NCBI GenBank assembly: GCA_902634405.1
Contig: CACPJY010000001.1
Location: 1 to 64,000 of the forward strand
DNA length: 64,000 bases
DNA from: an uncultured Synechococcaceae cyanobacterium
GTDB lineage: Bacteria; Cyanobacteriota; Cyanobacteriia; PCC-6307; Cyanobiaceae
Direction of reading: 5' to 3'
This document shows positions 18,731-27,721 of this stretch, piece by piece (position 1 is the stretch's first letter; every line of letters starts with the position of its first letter). The position numbers and the translations under genes are program-made. The notes under the pieces were generated by a model. The model searched no databases and was not told the origin of the DNA. It saw nothing but the letters and a program-made list of their open reading frames with translations.

Positions 18731-21412
18731 GTGAGTTTTTCCCAAAAAAGTAATCACCGATCTTTCCAAGCAATGGAGGCCATTGCCTTCGACGAGTTAA
18801 TTAACAGCAACATCAAAAAACCTGCCCGATACATAGGGCAGGAGTTTGGTATAGAAACTCAAAATTGGAACACTTCTAAAGTTAGGTGGACTCTTGCCTA
18901 TCCAGAACTATATGAAGTGGGAGCAAGTAACTTAGGGCACATCATTCTCTATTCAATACTCAATAAAATCCCCTCACAAATATGTGATCGGGTATACCTG
19001 CCAGATAGAGATTTATGTCTTCGTCTTAGAGAAACTGATGTGCCTTTATTTGCGATTGAGAGTAGAAGGCCGTTAGCGGCTTTCGACATTATTGGTTTCA
19101 GCCTGGGATATGAACTGGGGGCAACAAATATTTTAGAGATGCTCGACCTGGCAAAGATCCCGCTCTATGCATCTGATCGAAATGATCGAGAGATAAATCA
19201 CCCCGATGCAATTCCATTGATTTTTGCAGGAGGACCAACTGCAACGAGCAATCCTGAGCCATATGCGGCTTTTTTCGACTTTATTGCACTTGGAGATGGC
19301 GAAGAACTTTTACCTGAAATTGGCTTAATAGTTTCAGAAGCAAAACAAACCAATCTTTCACGAAATCAATTACTACTGGATCTAGCTCAAATACCCGGCG
19401 TATATGTTCCATCTCTTTATAAGCAAAGCAAAAATGGGGTGGGGCTTATCCCCTCTTTACCAGATATACCCAAAAGAGTACTAAGAAGAGTCGCACAACC
19501 TATACCTCACTATGGAGTGAAGTTTGTCCCGAATATTGAAACCATCCATGACCGCCTAACTGTAGAGATCAGAAGAGGGTGCACTAGAGGGTGCCGTTTC
19601 TGTCAGCCAGGGATGCTGACCCGTCCAGCAAGAGATGTAGAGCCACAAAAAATAATCAAATCCGTTATAGAAGGCATGCATCAAACTGGCTATAGTGATT
19701 TTTCTCTGCTATCTCTAAGTTGCAGTGATTATCTATCACTGCCCTCTATGGGCACTGAACTAAGAAATCGACTGGCTAATAAACAAGTTTCACTTCAGCT
19801 GCCGAGCCAGAGAATTGATAGGTTCAATGACGACATTGCTCATATCCTCGGAGGTTCTAGAAAAAGCGGGCTGACATTTGCTCCCGAAGCTGGCACTCAA
19901 AAACTTAGGAACATCATTAATAAAGGATTAACTGACGAAGATCTCTTAAATGGGATACGTACAGCAATGAAAAACTCATATAAGAAAGTCAAGCTTTACT
20001 TCATGATAGGGCTACCAGGAGAAAACGATTCAGACATCATTGGAATAGCAAAAACATGCGAAATGCTCCAAAATAAATCTAAAGATCTGGGAAGACTTCT
20101 ATTAAATATAACCATCAGCAATTTCACTCCAAAACCGCACACACCTTTCCAATGGCATAGTGTATCAACAAAGGAGTTTATAAGAAGACAAAGTTTACTT
20201 AAACATTCATTCTCCAATTTAAAGGGTGTAAAAGTCAACTTTACTGACGTAAGGTTTTCAGCAATGGAGAATTTTATAGGAAGAGGTAATAGACAAATTG
20301 CTACAATAATTGAATCGGCCTGGCGTTCTGGAGCGGGAATGGATGCTTGGATTGAATCATTAGATAAAACCTATGAAGCTTGGAAAGAATTCATTGAACA
20401 GGCAGGAATGCTAGATAATTATAAAAACTTAGAAGTTCACACCTGGGAGGGATTAGATAGCCTTACTGAGGATGAAATTAAAAAATCTTGCTTACAACCA
20501 CTACCTTGGGACCATATTGATTGTGGAGTCACAAAAGATTGGTTAATTGAAGAGCTCAAAAAGGCTCTGTGTGAAGAAGTTACTGAAGACTGTTCATTTG
20601 AAAGTTGCAGTGCTTGTGGTGTTTGCGGAAACGAAATGGGGCACAATAATATAATAAACCCTCCTCCAAAGCCAAATAGAGTCAATAATAATTCTACATT
20701 TAGTGAAAGCCTTAGCAAGGTGAGATTGAGCTTTTCAAAAACTGGAACAATGTCTCTATTAAGCCATCTTGATTTAATGCGTATGTTTGACAGAGCGATA
20801 AGGCGGTGTCAATTACCAGTAAGTTTTACAAATGGATTTCACCCCCTCCCAAAATTACAAATAGCACTGGCCCTTCCTCTAGGGGTAGAAGCTTTTCAGG
20901 AGTGGATGGATATTGAATTCACTGAAGTAATTGATGCAAATGAAATGCTTCTAGCACTCCAAAACAGTCTTCCATCGGGAATCTCACTTCTTAGCGCAAA
21001 ACATGTCCCAATAAAGAGTAAAAGTCTCTCTCAGGAAATAGAAAGTGCTGTGTGGGTTTTTGAATTAAAACTTCTAAATAACAAAAGCATACATGTTTCA
21101 AGCTGGGAAAAAGCTATATCTGCAGTATCAAACTCCCCTTACTTAATTTGGAAAGATTCTGATAAAAAAGGTCGTCCTAGAGAACGAGATTACAAAAACG
21201 AATTAATATCCCTAAAGCTGGATTTAGTCGAACAAAAAGAGAAAAAGGCTGTTATTGCAAATTCTGTTCAGATCACTATGCAAACATCAGTGGATTTACA
21301 AGGCCGAAGCATAAAACCATCCCAAATCCAAAAATGGATATCAGAAAAGATCGGGGGCCCGCTAACAATTAAGAATGTCAAACGTCAAGAACTTCTATTG
21401 CGAAAGTGCTAA
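18731..21412 (+). CDS. Radical SAM / DUF2344 fusion protein (TIGR03960-TIGR03936 type)
   Basis: 893 residues, GTG start. The N-terminal two-thirds is a radical SAM protein with a B12-binding-like front domain (ELYEVGASNLGHIILYSILN, GFSLGYELGATNILEMLDLA, FAGGPTATSNPEP) and the cluster motif RGCTRGCRFCQPGM near residues 282-295. A Cys-rich segment (CSFESCSACGVCGNE) follows near residue 620, then a DUF2344 domain from about residue 660 (RLSFSKTGTMSLLSHLDLMR). This fusion sits beside the RNase E/G gene in many bacteria, as it does here. Substrate unknown; RNA or ribosome modification would fit the neighbourhood but is inference. The extra cysteines could hold a second Fe-S cluster. Confidence 0.88.
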   Translation: MSFSQKSNHRSFQAMEAIAFDELINSNIKKPARYIGQEFGIETQNWNTSKVRWTLAYPELYEVGASNLGHIILYSILNKIPSQICDRVYLPDRDLCLRLRETDVPLFAIESRRPLAAFDIIGFSLGYELGATNILEMLDLAKIPLYASDRNDREINHPDAIPLIFAGGPTATSNPEPYAAFFDFIALGDGEELLPEIGLIVSEAKQTNLSRNQLLLDLAQIPGVYVPSLYKQSKNGVGLIPSLPDIPKRVLRRVAQPIPHYGVKFVPNIETIHDRLTVEIRRGCTRGCRFCQPGMLTRPARDVEPQKIIKSVIEGMHQTGYSDFSLLSLSCSDYLSLPSMGTELRNRLANKQVSLQLPSQRIDRFNDDIAHILGGSRKSGLTFAPEAGTQKLRNIINKGLTDEDLLNGIRTAMKNSYKKVKLYFMIGLPGENDSDIIGIAKTCEMLQNKSKDLGRLLLNITISNFTPKPHTPFQWHSVSTKEFIRRQSLLKHSFSNLKGVKVNFTDVRFSAMENFIGRGNRQIATIIESAWRSGAGMDAWIESLDKTYEAWKEFIEQAGMLDNYKNLEVHTWEGLDSLTEDEIKKSCLQPLPWDHIDCGVTKDWLIEELKKALCEEVTEDCSFESCSACGVCGNEMGHNNIINPPPKPNRVNNNSTFSESLSKVRLSFSKTGTMSLLSHLDLMRMFDRAIRRCQLPVSFTNGFHPLPKLQIALALPLGVEAFQEWMDIEFTEVIDANEMLLALQNSLPSGISLLSAKHVPIKSKSLSQEIESAVWVFELKLLNNKSIHVSSWEKAISAVSNSPYLIWKDSDKKGRPRERDYKNELISLKLDLVEQKEKKAVIANSVQITMQTSVDLQGRSIKPSQIQKWISEKIGGPLTIKNVKRQELLLRKC

Positions 21413-21421
21413 CCTGGTTTG

Positions 21422-21675
21422 AGGACGTAATCAAAGCGCAATCATTGCCAAAAGCACGTCCTGGTCTTTTCAACCAAACTCTTGGTATTTAAGGCCAGTT
21501 AGCACTAGCTAATTCCAGACAAAAATCGGACAAGCAAGTCGACTCTGCTCATAAGAGTTCAATCTCCGATGATTTCTTATTCGACCTCAAGTCGCCAAAC
21601 ATTACCTCCCGTGCAATGCGCCTGAAGGCCATTGATTTTCAGCACCTTGAAGGTGTCTCTACCTCTTCTTAATCT
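21422..21675 (+). promoter_or_regulatory. Leader region of rne
   Basis: The 263-base gap before rne holds no gene I can recognise. AGGACGT at 21422-21428 pairs with ACGTCCT at 21456-21462, directly after the upstream stop; an inner GCAATCATTGC can fold in its loop. It could end the upstream transcript only weakly, since no T run follows. The rest is free of long frames. RNase E genes elsewhere carry leaders that the enzyme itself cleaves; whether this one does is inference. Confidence 0.35.
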
Positions 21676-23583
21676 ATGCCCCAACAAATTGTCATCGCTG
21701 AGCAGCTGCGAATTGCAGCCCTGCTCACTGATGAGCGAATAGACGAATTAATCGTTGCTCAAGGTCGATACCAAATAGGAGATGTCTTTCTTGGAACCGT
21801 AGAAAATGTCCTCCCAGGAATTGATGCCGCTTTTGTAAACATTGGAGAAAGTGAAAAAAATGGCTTTATCCATGTAAGCGACCTAGGTCCTCTTCGCCTA
21901 AAAAAAGGAGCTGCTGGAATTACTGAATTACTTGAACCAAGACAAAAAGTTCTCGTTCAGGTCATGAAAGAGCCAACAGGTAGCAAGGGGCCAAGACTTA
22001 CAGGAAACATTGCATTACCTGGTCGATATCTTGTTTTGCAACCGCATGGGCAAGGAGTAAATATTTCTCGTCGAATCAATTCAGAGATTGAGCGTAACCG
22101 ATTAAGAGCATTAGGAGTATTAGTCAAGCCACCAGGCACAGGTCTACTGATACGTAGTGAAGCCGGTGGAATCAGTGAAGAACTTCTTATAGATGACCTT
22201 GAGGCACTGCTTAATCAATGGGAGGGAATTCAGCAAGCCGCAGAGATTGCCAGTCCTCCAACATTGCTAAATAGAGATGAAGACTTTATTCACCGTATCC
22301 TTCGCGACCATATCAGCCAAGATCTTATTCGTGTCATCCTCGACAACCAATCCTCCGTCGAGCGTGTCAAGAACTTCTTGAAACAAGATGGAGCGAATGT
22401 CCAAGTTGAAGCTCATAACCAATCAAGCAATTTGCTCGAGCACTACCGAATCAATCAAGCTATTAGAGACGCTCTGAATCCAAGAGTAGACCTCCCATCA
22501 GGAGGGTACGTGATTATCGAACCAACTGAAGCTCTTACAGTAATAGATGTCAATTCTGGGTCATTTACACGTTCAGCGAATGCGCGCGAAACAGTACTTT
22601 GGACTAATTGCGAGGCTGCAATTGAAATAGCAAGACAATTAAAACTAAGAAATATTGGCGGTGTAATTATCATTGATTTCATTGACATGGAATCGAGAAG
22701 AGATCAATTACAACTTCTAGAACATTTCACTAATGCAGTTCAAAATGATAGTGCTCGTCCTCAAATAGCTCAATTAACTGAACTAGGACTAGTAGAACTT
22801 ACTCGAAAGCGTCAAGGGCAAAATATATACGAGCTCTTTGGTAAGCAATGTCCAAATTGCGGAGGTCTTGGGAATATGGCAGTTCTTCCAGAAACGCAAC
22901 CTTTAACTGCATTAGAAATCAACCAAACCACCTCAAGCTCGCAGGGTCAAGAAGATACATTACTTTCAGCTGAAAACAATATTGCTAAGCGAAAGCGCGG
23001 TCGCCCAAGCATAGGGCATAACTCTCAGAGTATTAACTTTGAAGAAGATACTTCAACTGCTCTTGAGACAGAACCAGAGGAATCTTCTTCAAATGAAGAA
23101 TCAAATACCTCTGAAATATTTAATAACAGACTCGAGCCAGAATTAATTGCGATTTCTATGGATGAAGATCAAGAAAATGTATTTAGCTGGTTAGGGTTAA
23201 ACCCGATAATCTTATTAGATCCCGTTCCTGAAAATGATAACCTTCTAGTCCGAGTTGTACGTCCAGGTCAAGACAAAGAGGTGATCCTTGAAGAAGCTCG
23301 AGAGGAGCTTTTATCCAATAATGGTAAGCGGCGGCGTAAGTGGAGAAACGGGAGTAGGGGGGCTTATAAAAATACCAATGAGCTTTCGGAAGTTGAAGAG
23401 TCAGCCAATAACGAGCTTCAAGTCTCCAATGATCATTCCAACATTGAAGGCGAAATCAACTCTTCAATAGAACATTCTCAAAGTACCGATTCAAGTTCTA
23501 TCGAGGAAAACAAATCTGAAAGTACTGAAAGTGAACCAGATGATTTAAGACGAAGAAGAAGGCGTTCATCTGCGAATGGTTGA
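21676..23583 (+). CDS. rne: Ribonuclease E/G family endoribonuclease
   Basis: The main single-strand endonuclease for mRNA decay and rRNA processing. The 635 residues contain an S1 domain (about 38-125), RNase H-like and 5'-sensor regions (EPTEALTVIDVNSGSFT with catalytic aspartate near 290-305), the DNase-like region with VIIIDFIDM, and the Zn-link CPNCGG near residue 393. The C-terminal 230 residues are acidic and low in complexity. The end reads RRRRRRSSANG, matching the arginine-rich nonapeptide of cyanobacterial RNase E known to recruit PNPase. It overlaps rnhB by 8 bases. Confidence 0.96.
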   Translation: MPQQIVIAEQLRIAALLTDERIDELIVAQGRYQIGDVFLGTVENVLPGIDAAFVNIGESEKNGFIHVSDLGPLRLKKGAAGITELLEPRQKVLVQVMKEPTGSKGPRLTGNIALPGRYLVLQPHGQGVNISRRINSEIERNRLRALGVLVKPPGTGLLIRSEAGGISEELLIDDLEALLNQWEGIQQAAEIASPPTLLNRDEDFIHRILRDHISQDLIRVILDNQSSVERVKNFLKQDGANVQVEAHNQSSNLLEHYRINQAIRDALNPRVDLPSGGYVIIEPTEALTVIDVNSGSFTRSANARETVLWTNCEAAIEIARQLKLRNIGGVIIIDFIDMESRRDQLQLLEHFTNAVQNDSARPQIAQLTELGLVELTRKRQGQNIYELFGKQCPNCGGLGNMAVLPETQPLTALEINQTTSSSQGQEDTLLSAENNIAKRKRGRPSIGHNSQSINFEEDTSTALETEPEESSSNEESNTSEIFNNRLEPELIAISMDEDQENVFSWLGLNPIILLDPVPENDNLLVRVVRPGQDKEVILEEAREELLSNNGKRRRKWRNGSRGAYKNTNELSEVEESANNELQVSNDHSNIEGEINSSIEHSQSTDSSSIEENKSESTESEPDDLRRRRRRSSANG

Positions 23584-24172
23584 AACTAAACCAGTTAAAA
23601 TCATCATTGCAGGAGTAGATGAAGTTGGGAGAGGATGCTTATTCGGGCCTGTTTTTGCAGGAGCGGTGATTTTAGATTCATCAGGAACTAATTTCTTAGT
23701 AAACCAAGGTCTGACTGACAGCAAGAAACTCAAAAAAATAGAACGCGCAAAGCTCGATCCTCTAATTAAAAGAAATTGTATAGCCTGGGGCCTAGGTCAA
23801 TCCTCTGCTAAAGAAATAGATGAAATAGGGATTAGAGAAGCCACTGAGATAGCAATGATTAGGGCCCTGCAAAGACTTTCAAGAAAAATAGATCTAATAA
23901 TTGTAGATGGAATTCTACCTATTAGGAATTGGGATGGGCCTCAACAAACCCTAGTCAAGGGTGATAGCAAATTTGCATCTATTTCTGCTGCAAGTGTGAT
24001 TGCTAAGCAATCACGTGATTCCCTGATTACAAGGCTTGCAAAACACTTTCCTGAATATGGGCTAGAGAAGCACGTAGGTTATGGAACTGCTTCGCATATT
24101 CAAGCAATAAAAAAGTCTGGCCCAAGCTCTCTTCACCGAAAAAGCTTCCTAACTAAAATCTTAAGAGACTGA
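23576..24172 (+). CDS. rnhB: Ribonuclease HII
   Basis: Removes RNA primers and misincorporated ribonucleotides from DNA. 198 residues with the type 2 RNase H catalytic carboxylates: Asp-Glu in AGVDEVGRGCLFGPV near residue 15, the IIVDG aspartate near 106, and the following KGDSKFASISAASVIAK stretch. LTDSKKL and HVGYGTASHIQAI are further family markers. The ATG lies within the last codons of rne, so translation is probably coupled. Length is typical. Confidence 0.96.
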   Translation: MVETKPVKIIIAGVDEVGRGCLFGPVFAGAVILDSSGTNFLVNQGLTDSKKLKKIERAKLDPLIKRNCIAWGLGQSSAKEIDEIGIREATEIAMIRALQRLSRKIDLIIVDGILPIRNWDGPQQTLVKGDSKFASISAASVIAKQSRDSLITRLAKHFPEYGLEKHVGYGTASHIQAIKKSGPSSLHRKSFLTKILRD

Positions 24173-24192
24173 TAATGCAACCTCAAACCTTT

Positions 24193-24705
24193 TTATTCCA
24201 GTTCACACCAGGCATGAAAATCCTGCACCAATTGCTGCCCAACCCGGGCCTTGATCCCCAACAAAATCCCACTAAGGATTGAATGCCCAGTTGACTCCAA
24301 AACCTTATTAGGAATTAATTTTAAAATTGACGGCTTAGTAACATTGACTCCTAAAACAGCTTCTCCTTGAAGACCATTTTCAGTTACAAAAAGAGTGGCA
24401 TCAAGAGTTAAGTCAAAATCCTCCACCAATGGCAGCCCTTTGAGCTCGCTATCGGTAGCACGCATTTTCAACTTCCCATCTATATTTTCTACTTCAATAG
24501 AAACGACTGGATTTATTTGCAGTTGAAACACATTGAGACTGGTCACGGTATATCTAAATTTTCCTGGAGCTAAAAGGGTTAGCTTGTTTGAATCCAGCAT
24601 TGCTCCAACAACTCTTTCTTGTTCGAGCAAATAACCTGTAAGACGATCTAAATTGCCTTTAACAGGCAAATCAAGCTTCTGGCTGGCTTGGAAGCCCAAT
24701 GTCAT
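24193..24705 (-). CDS. DUF1997 family protein, function unknown
   Basis: 170 residues, cytoplasmic by prediction, no membrane segment or signal. It looks like an SRPBCC-like beta-rich fold: paired strands NKLTLLAPGKFRYTVTSLNVFQLQINPVVSIEVENIDGK and a C-terminal amphipathic helix (GHSILSGILLGIKARVGQQLVQDFHAWC). DUF1997 proteins are confined to cyanobacteria and plastid-bearing organisms, with no established function that I know of. It is convergent with rnhB and divergent from pheA, standing alone on its strand. Confidence 0.75.
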   Translation of the reverse strand: MTLGFQASQKLDLPVKGNLDRLTGYLLEQERVVGAMLDSNKLTLLAPGKFRYTVTSLNVFQLQINPVVSIEVENIDGKLKMRATDSELKGLPLVEDFDLTLDATLFVTENGLQGEAVLGVNVTKPSILKLIPNKVLESTGHSILSGILLGIKARVGQQLVQDFHAWCELE

Positions 24706-24758
24706 GAGCAGTTAATGACGCATCATGATCCTATCGACCTTTTTGCTATTAATTTGCG

Positions 24759-25598
24759 ATGCCTACAAAAGTGGCCTTCCTCGGACCACCTGGAACCTAT
24801 GCAGAAAAAGCTGCGGGAATTCTATCGAAGCTTGAAAACCTTGCAAAACCTGAGTTTGTTCCCTGCCTAGGGTTGCGATCAGTTGTTGAGCAAGCAGCTA
24901 ATGGGAATTGTGACGCTGCAGTTGTACCCATTGAAAATTCTATTGAAGGAGGTGTCACTACTAGCCTTGATGCACTTTGGTCCCATCCTGAGCTTTGTAT
25001 TAGGAGGGCTCTTGTTTTGCCAATTCAACATGCATTGATCAGCAGTGGCCAAATCAATCAAATATCTGAAGTTCTCTCCCATCCACAAGCTCTTGCACAG
25101 TGCAGTGAATGGCTATCAAAAAATCTACCGAATGCAATTCAACTATCAACCAGCTCAACCGCGGAGGCTGCCAGAATGGTTCAAGGGAGTCATTTTAGGG
25201 CCGCAATAGCTTCTCGAAATGCTGCAAAAACAAAAGACATGCAAGAACTTGCCTATCCAATTAACGACATTCCAGGAAATTGCACTAGGTTTGTTTTACT
25301 TCAACCAGGCCAAAGAAAATTAAATGGTGATATAGCTAGTATTGCATTCTCATTGCATGCAAATGCCCCTGGTTCTTTATTAAAAGTCCTTTCATGTATT
25401 GCAAAGTTAGGCCTAAATATGAGCAGAATTGAATCAAGACCTTCCAAAAGAGAACTAGGTGAATATGTATTTTTTTTAGATGTAGAATTAGAACAAAATG
25501 CTAAAAATTTTAGTGAAGAATTAAGCACCTCACTTAAGCCATTATGTCAAAAATTTGTCAATTTTGGATCTTATCCAAATTCAGAAATGGATATATAG
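24759..25598 (+). CDS. pheA: Prephenate dehydratase
   Basis: Converts prephenate to phenylpyruvate for phenylalanine synthesis. 279 residues, monofunctional, without a chorismate mutase domain. The periplasmic-binding-like catalytic region begins VAFLGPPGTYAEKAA and includes VVPIENSIEGGV and the NCTRFVLL motif whose Thr is catalytic. The C-terminal ACT domain (about 195-275) has ESRPSKRELGEYVFFLD, matching the ESRP motif of the phenylalanine feedback site, so allosteric inhibition by Phe is expected. Convergent with the methyltransferase gene, 8 bases apart. Confidence 0.96.
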   Translation: MPTKVAFLGPPGTYAEKAAGILSKLENLAKPEFVPCLGLRSVVEQAANGNCDAAVVPIENSIEGGVTTSLDALWSHPELCIRRALVLPIQHALISSGQINQISEVLSHPQALAQCSEWLSKNLPNAIQLSTSSTAEAARMVQGSHFRAAIASRNAAKTKDMQELAYPINDIPGNCTRFVLLQPGQRKLNGDIASIAFSLHANAPGSLLKVLSCIAKLGLNMSRIESRPSKRELGEYVFFLDVELEQNAKNFSEELSTSLKPLCQKFVNFGSYPNSEMDI

Positions 25599-25606
25599 AG
25601 TTACGA

Positions 25607-26542
25607 CTAGCCTCTAGATCTAAATACCCCAAATTGCATCAATCTTGATGAAAATGCCCAATGCATTAATAAAATAGTGGGAATCTCTCGCAGTCCTTTC
25701 AAAAAAGATTGAGGACCTAATCGCAAGATTTTAAGGGGTCTTCTAAATCCTTCAAGAATTGAATCCAACCATGACGGTAATGTGGAAAGAGTCCAATCAT
25801 CAGTATCAACTGGAGCTCCAGAAAATTTACTTTTTAAAAGATTTCCTCGGAATTCAGGGATACTGGAAAAATGAGGGTGAGCCCACTGATCAAGCAAATG
25901 ACTCATCACGAATCTCTCAAAAAGAGTTAAATCATCCATATCAACATTGCGTCGATTCCAATCAGCAACAACTAAAAAACCTCCTGGCCTTAAGACTCTT
26001 TGCAATTCATCTGCATAGCGCTGTTTGTCAGGGATATGAGGACCACACTCGACACTCCATACTCCATCAAAACTTCCATCCTCAAACTTTAAATCAAGTG
26101 CATCCATTAATTGGAATTTACAAGACAAAGATGATGGAGTTAACTTCTCTGCTCGCTTAACCTGTGATGAGCTAATGGTTACTCCTAAAACATCAAAGCC
26201 ATAATCTCTAGCAAGAATTCGTGCGCTACCACCAATACCACATCCAACATCTAAAACACGAGATCCCGGAGGTAACTGATCAAGACCACTCCAACGAACT
26301 AAATTATGAACGAAATCCACTTTCGCTACTCTAAAATCCTTTGAAACTGGAGGGTATCCATAATGACCCAAATGAATATGCTCACCCCACAGAATCTCTA
26401 ATAATTGATCTTTAGTCCATTTGTCATAGGCGCTTGCGACAGTAGAGCTTGATTCATATTTTCTATTATTTATTCCCCACAACAAGAAACCAATAGAAAG
26501 AAACAGACCCAAAAAGATCAAAAACCAAAACAAATTAGCCAT
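25607..26542 (-). CDS. MPBQ/MSBQ methyltransferase (tocopherol/plastoquinone synthesis)
   Basis: An S-adenosylmethionine-dependent methyltransferase with an N-terminal membrane anchor (about residues 4-22). Motif I LDVGCGIGG is at 97-105, and VWSVECGPHIPDK follows. The stretches AYDKWTKDQLLEILWGEHIHLGHYG and the C-terminal REVPTILLM-like segment match the Synechocystis sll0418 type, which methylates 2-methyl-6-phytyl- and solanesyl-benzoquinol. The assignment rests on recalled similarity along the whole length. It forms the tail of the str-operon strand and overlaps the LON-domain gene by one base, so the two are likely co-expressed. Confidence 0.85.
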   Translation of the reverse strand: MANLFWFLIFLGLFLSIGFLLWGINNRKYESSSTVASAYDKWTKDQLLEILWGEHIHLGHYGYPPVSKDFRVAKVDFVHNLVRWSGLDQLPPGSRVLDVGCGIGGSARILARDYGFDVLGVTISSSQVKRAEKLTPSSLSCKFQLMDALDLKFEDGSFDGVWSVECGPHIPDKQRYADELQRVLRPGGFLVVADWNRRNVDMDDLTLFERFVMSHLLDQWAHPHFSSIPEFRGNLLKSKFSGAPVDTDDWTLSTLPSWLDSILEGFRRPLKILRLGPQSFLKGLREIPTILLMHWAFSSRLMQFGVFRSRG

Positions 26543-27204
26543 TAACTATTTGACTGATCAACATTGGAAAAAGTGTCCTTCAATACAGTTCTAGCAGCAA
26601 GTTGGCGCCTGGTTTGGTCAAGCATTTCATACTCTCTTTGAAGCCGTTTTGTAAGATCAGTAAATTCAAGTAACCGTTGTTGCTCTTCAGCTACAGGACC
26701 ACCTAAATGTGAGGCTATCCAAAAAGACAAGTCGCTGGCCATTTCTGGTAAATCATCAGGAAGAGTTATATCTGAATCAGTTAACTTCCCGGTAAGAGAG
26801 ACCACATCAGACAAAGCCAAACTAACTTTTTCTGAAAGCTTCTCAAGGTCAATAAGATCGTCAACTGACTCGTCTTGAATCCAACTAACCATCGCAGTCT
26901 TAAAAGGCGCATCACGTATAACTTCAAGTACACGAAAACGTTGTTGACCAAGTGTCACGATATTGCTTCGCCCATCTTCCAATACCCGATGCTGAATGAT
27001 CTCGGCACAACAGCCAACATCAGCAATTTTATTCGTCTTATGGTCCCATTTAATTACTCCAAAACGTTTATCACTTTCAAGAACCGTTTGGAGCATTATC
27101 CGATAACGAGACTCGAAAATATGGAGGGGAAGCACTTCTTGAGGAAAGAGCACTACATCTGGGAGAGGGAACAAGGGCAATTCCCTGACAAGCAAATCAG
27201 TCAC
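26542..27204 (-). CDS. LON N-terminal substrate-binding domain protein
   Basis: 220 residues. It begins with ELPLFPLPDVVLFPQEVLPLHIFESRYR, the signature of the Lon N-terminal (LAN/PUA-like) domain, but has no AAA+ or protease domain. The last 60 residues form a charged helix (QQRLLEFTDLTKRLQREYEMLDQTRRQLAAR), probably a coiled coil. Stand-alone LON-domain proteins are widespread in cyanobacteria; a role in substrate recognition is guessed, none is proven. It sits 65 bases downstream of rpsJ on the same strand. Confidence 0.88.
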   Translation of the reverse strand: MTDLLVRELPLFPLPDVVLFPQEVLPLHIFESRYRIMLQTVLESDKRFGVIKWDHKTNKIADVGCCAEIIQHRVLEDGRSNIVTLGQQRFRVLEVIRDAPFKTAMVSWIQDESVDDLIDLEKLSEKVSLALSDVVSLTGKLTDSDITLPDDLPEMASDLSFWIASHLGGPVAEEQQRLLEFTDLTKRLQREYEMLDQTRRQLAARTVLKDTFSNVDQSNS

Positions 27205-27269
27205 GAATCACACCTATTTACCCAATGAGAAACTAATCCTAAAGAAAAAACAGGACAAGTGCCTAACAA

Positions 27270-27590
27270 TTAGAGCTTAACTTCAATATCCACTCCGCTT
27301 GGGAGATCGAGTTTCATAAGAGCATCGATGGTCTTAGCAGAAGGACTATAAATATCAATAATTCTTCTATGGGTACGAGTTTCAAAATGCTCCCTAGAAT
27401 CCTTGTCTACATGAGGTGAACGAAGAACACAATAGATTTTTCTCTTCGTAGGCAAAGGTATCGGGCCTATTGCAGAGGCTGCTGTTGTATCAGCTGTCTC
27501 GATAATCTTGTCGCAAGAAAGGTCCAGCATGCGACGATCAAAAGCCTTTAATCGAATACGTATTTTTTGTTGAGCAATAGCTGTGGACAT
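27270..27590 (-). CDS. rpsJ: 30S ribosomal protein S10
   Basis: 106 residues, 30S head protein and antitermination partner (NusE). Canonical motifs: [43 protein letters not shown] and the [32 protein letters not shown] end. A purine-rich AGGA lies about ten bases before the ATG. In cyanobacteria rpsJ follows tuf at the end of the str operon rather than heading the S10 operon, as seen here. Confidence 0.98.
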
Positions 27591-27680
27591 AAAAAATTCC
27601 TGAAAATCTCTTTAAAAGATGGTCAAAATAGTTCTCGAAGTTCTTTAGGTATTCAGAGGCATAAAACTAGTAACAATCTT

Positions 27681-27718
27681 AAGGGATGACTTCGTCATAA
27701 GGGAAATCATCCCTTATG
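27681..27718 (-). promoter_or_regulatory. Overlapping alternative hairpins in the tuf-rpsJ spacer
   Basis: Two mutually exclusive perfect stems share bases. CATAAGGG (27696-27703) pairs with CCCTTATG (27711-27718); AAGGGATGA (27681-27689) pairs with TCATCCCTT (27707-27715). A third short stem, ATGAC/GTCAT (27686-27690 with 27694-27698), fits inside the second. It lies just after the tuf stop on the minus strand. No T run follows, so it is not a standard terminator; mRNA processing or partial attenuation before rpsJ is inference. Confidence 0.45.
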
Positions 27719-27721
27719 CAA

